Shown here one piece after another: positions 4,124 through 5,288 of a DNA stretch of 5,288 nucleotides. How positions within the stretch are numbered: position 1 is the stretch's first letter; each line of letters starts with the position of its first letter. The DNA is from Candidatus Solibacter sp. (GTDB lineage: Bacteria; Acidobacteriota; Terriglobia; Bryobacterales; Bryobacteraceae). The notes beneath the pieces were generated by a model. It was not told where the DNA came from, ran no database searches, and saw only the letters and a program-made list of their open reading frames with translations. Where the stretch lies: assembly GCA_026394025.1 (NCBI GenBank), contig JAPKZC010000434.1, positions 1 to 5,288 of the forward strand. The letters are read 5' to 3'. Made by a program: the position numbers and the translations under genes.

Positions 4124-5288
4124 GTGGAAGACTTTATCAGGATCCAGGGTGCGCGGGTCCACAACCTCAAGAACATTTCGCTTTCCATCCCCCACGAGAA
4201 GTTGACCGTGATCACCGGCGTGTCGGGGTCCGGCAAATCGTCACTGGCGTTCGACACCATCTACGCCGAGGGGCAGCGGCGTTATGTGGAGTCGCTTTCC
4301 GCGTATGCGCGCCAGTTCCTGGAGCGCATGGAAAAGCCCGACGTGGATGACATCGACGGCATCGCGCCAGCCATCGCCATCCGGCAGAAGAATACCACTC
4401 GCAATCCACGCTCCACGGTGGCCACATCCACCGAGTGCTTCGACTTCCTGCGCCTGCTCTACGCCCGTGTGGGCCAGACGTTCTGCCCCACCTGCGGCAC
4501 CCGTGTACGCAAGGACACGGTGGACGAAGTAGCGGCGCGCCTGCTCATGCAGCCGGAGGCCTCGCGCTGGTATGCGCTCTTCCCCTGCGGCGAGCACCCC
4601 TCCAGCGACGCCCTGCGGGATCACCTCTTCGAACTGCGCAAGAAGGGCTTCAACCGGTTGTTCCAAGGCGGACGCCTCTTCGAGTTTTCCACTCCGGAAT
4701 CGCTGCTCGATATCGACTTCAGCAAGCCCGTCTTCATGCTGGTGGACCGCCTCGCCATCGGGCCGGAACTGCACCAGCGCCTGGTCGATACCATCGAGAT
4801 CTGCTACCGCGAGGCCGGCGAAGTGATTTTCGAAAGCGCGTCCGGCGCCGCGCCGCTGCGTTTCAACGAGCGCTTTCAGTGCAAAACCTGCGGCATGGAG
4901 TTCAATCAGCCGGAGCCCATCCTGTTCAGCTTCAACTCGCCGGTGGGTGCTTGCCCGCGCTGCCAGGGTTTCGGCAATACCATCGATTTCGACATGAATC
5001 GCGTGATCCCCGACGCCTCGCTCTCCCTGGAGGAAGGCGCCGTGGATCCGTGGACCAAGCCGAAGTACCGCTCCTGGCTGGGCAACTTCAAAAGGCACCG
5101 CACCACGGTCCGCACGAACGTGCCCGTCGCCTCTCTGACGGCTGCGGAACGCGAAACGCTGGATGAATTCATCCGCCGCTTCTTCGACTACTTAGAGAGC
5201 AAGAAGTACAAGATGCACGTGCGCATTTTTCTGAGCCGTTACCGCGGCTACGCGCTCTGCCCGGAGTGCAAGGGCGCGCGCCTGCGCA
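4124..5288 (+). CDS. uvrA: UvrABC excinuclease subunit A, N-terminal part (3' end outside window)
   Basis: The GTG at 4124 opens a frame that runs off the right edge after 388 complete codons of about 940. UvrA is the damage-sensing ATPase of nucleotide excision repair; it dimerises and loads UvrB on lesions. Seen in order: IRIQGARVHNLKN (residues 5-17), Walker A GVSGSGKS (32-39), AEGQRRYVESLSAYARQFLE, then QKNTTRNPRSTVATSTE (Q-loop region), and the UvrB-binding region (about 120-245). The first zinc module has Cys 253, 256, 277 and 280 in C-x2-C-x20-C-x2-C, the same positions as I recall for E. coli UvrA. CPECKGARLR (from residue 379) leads into the signature domain, cut by the window. The start choice rests on the N-terminal match and the TATAAT 10 nt upstream; there is no ribosome-binding site. 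The segment between residues 281 and 378 is shorter than in E. coli. Nothing suggests decay. Confidence 0.97.
   Translation, partial: MEDFIRIQGARVHNLKNISLSIPHEKLTVITGVSGSGKSSLAFDTIYAEGQRRYVESLSAYARQFLERMEKPDVDDIDGIAPAIAIRQKNTTRNPRSTVATSTECFDFLRLLYARVGQTFCPTCGTRVRKDTVDEVAARLLMQPEASRWYALFPCGEHPSSDALRDHLFELRKKGFNRLFQGGRLFEFSTPESLLDIDFSKPVFMLVDRLAIGPELHQRLVDTIEICYREAGEVIFESASGAAPLRFNERFQCKTCGMEFNQPEPILFSFNSPVGACPRCQGFGNTIDFDMNRVIPDASLSLEEGAVDPWTKPKYRSWLGNFKRHRTTVRTNVPVASLTAAERETLDEFIRRFFDYLESKKYKMHVRIFLSRYRGYALCPECKGARLR

Noticed and set aside
3832..4260. 142-codon reverse frame upstream of and into uvrA
   Set aside because: Its start lies antisense to the uvrA Walker A codons and the remainder is low-complexity; no family resemblance.
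4241..5098. 285-codon open frame on the reverse strand
   Set aside because: It lies entirely antisense to uvrA, whose forward frame carries Walker A and all zinc cysteines; its product is a typical GC-rich shadow without motifs.
1..5288. tRNA, rRNA, CRISPR array, insertion-sequence ends or transposase
   Set aside because: No cloverleaf-like segment, regularly spaced repeat, matched terminal repeat or transposase motif was seen on either strand by eye.

Overview
The window is a GC-rich bacterial chromosome segment. It looks like Acidobacteriota, perhaps a Solibacter or Bryobacter relative. This is an inference from three things: the patatin-like protein type, the UvrA sequence style around residues 350-388, and the cluster of small toxin-antitoxin and nucleotidyltransferase-type genes. 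No marker here fixes the taxon.

Layout: positions 1-1308 hold the 3' part of a large patatin-like phospholipase gene. Positions 1360-2011 hold a complete HicA/HicB toxin-antitoxin operon, with a recognisable promoter that overlaps an inverted repeat. Positions 2090-2733 are a graveyard of accessory genes: an apparently whole 79-residue small protein, the first about 32 codons of the nucleotidyltransferase that normally follows such a protein, a possible PIN-domain fragment, and a clearer VapC/PIN C-terminal fragment that has lost its N-terminal half and is frameshifted. Positions 2776-3694 hold an unrecognised 103-residue ORF and a GIY-YIG-nuclease-like ORF that begins at its YIG motif. The two may be pieces of one ancestral gene. 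Positions 3695-4123 are mostly non-coding, with one weak reverse-strand ORF of 57 codons. From 4124 to the right edge runs the 5' part of uvrA, which is open at the window end and reads GTG-first with a TATAAT box only 10 nt upstream.

The two flanking genes (patatin, uvrA) read cleanly and look like core genome. The roughly 2.7 kb between them is an accessory pocket in which one toxin-antitoxin pair is intact and its neighbours are truncated, frameshifted or fused. No transposase, integrase, tRNA, rRNA or CRISPR array is visible. I do not see a convincing new multi-gene system. The items most worth a second look are the hicAB operator, the 103-aa plus GIY-YIG pair, and the stranded 79-aa gene.
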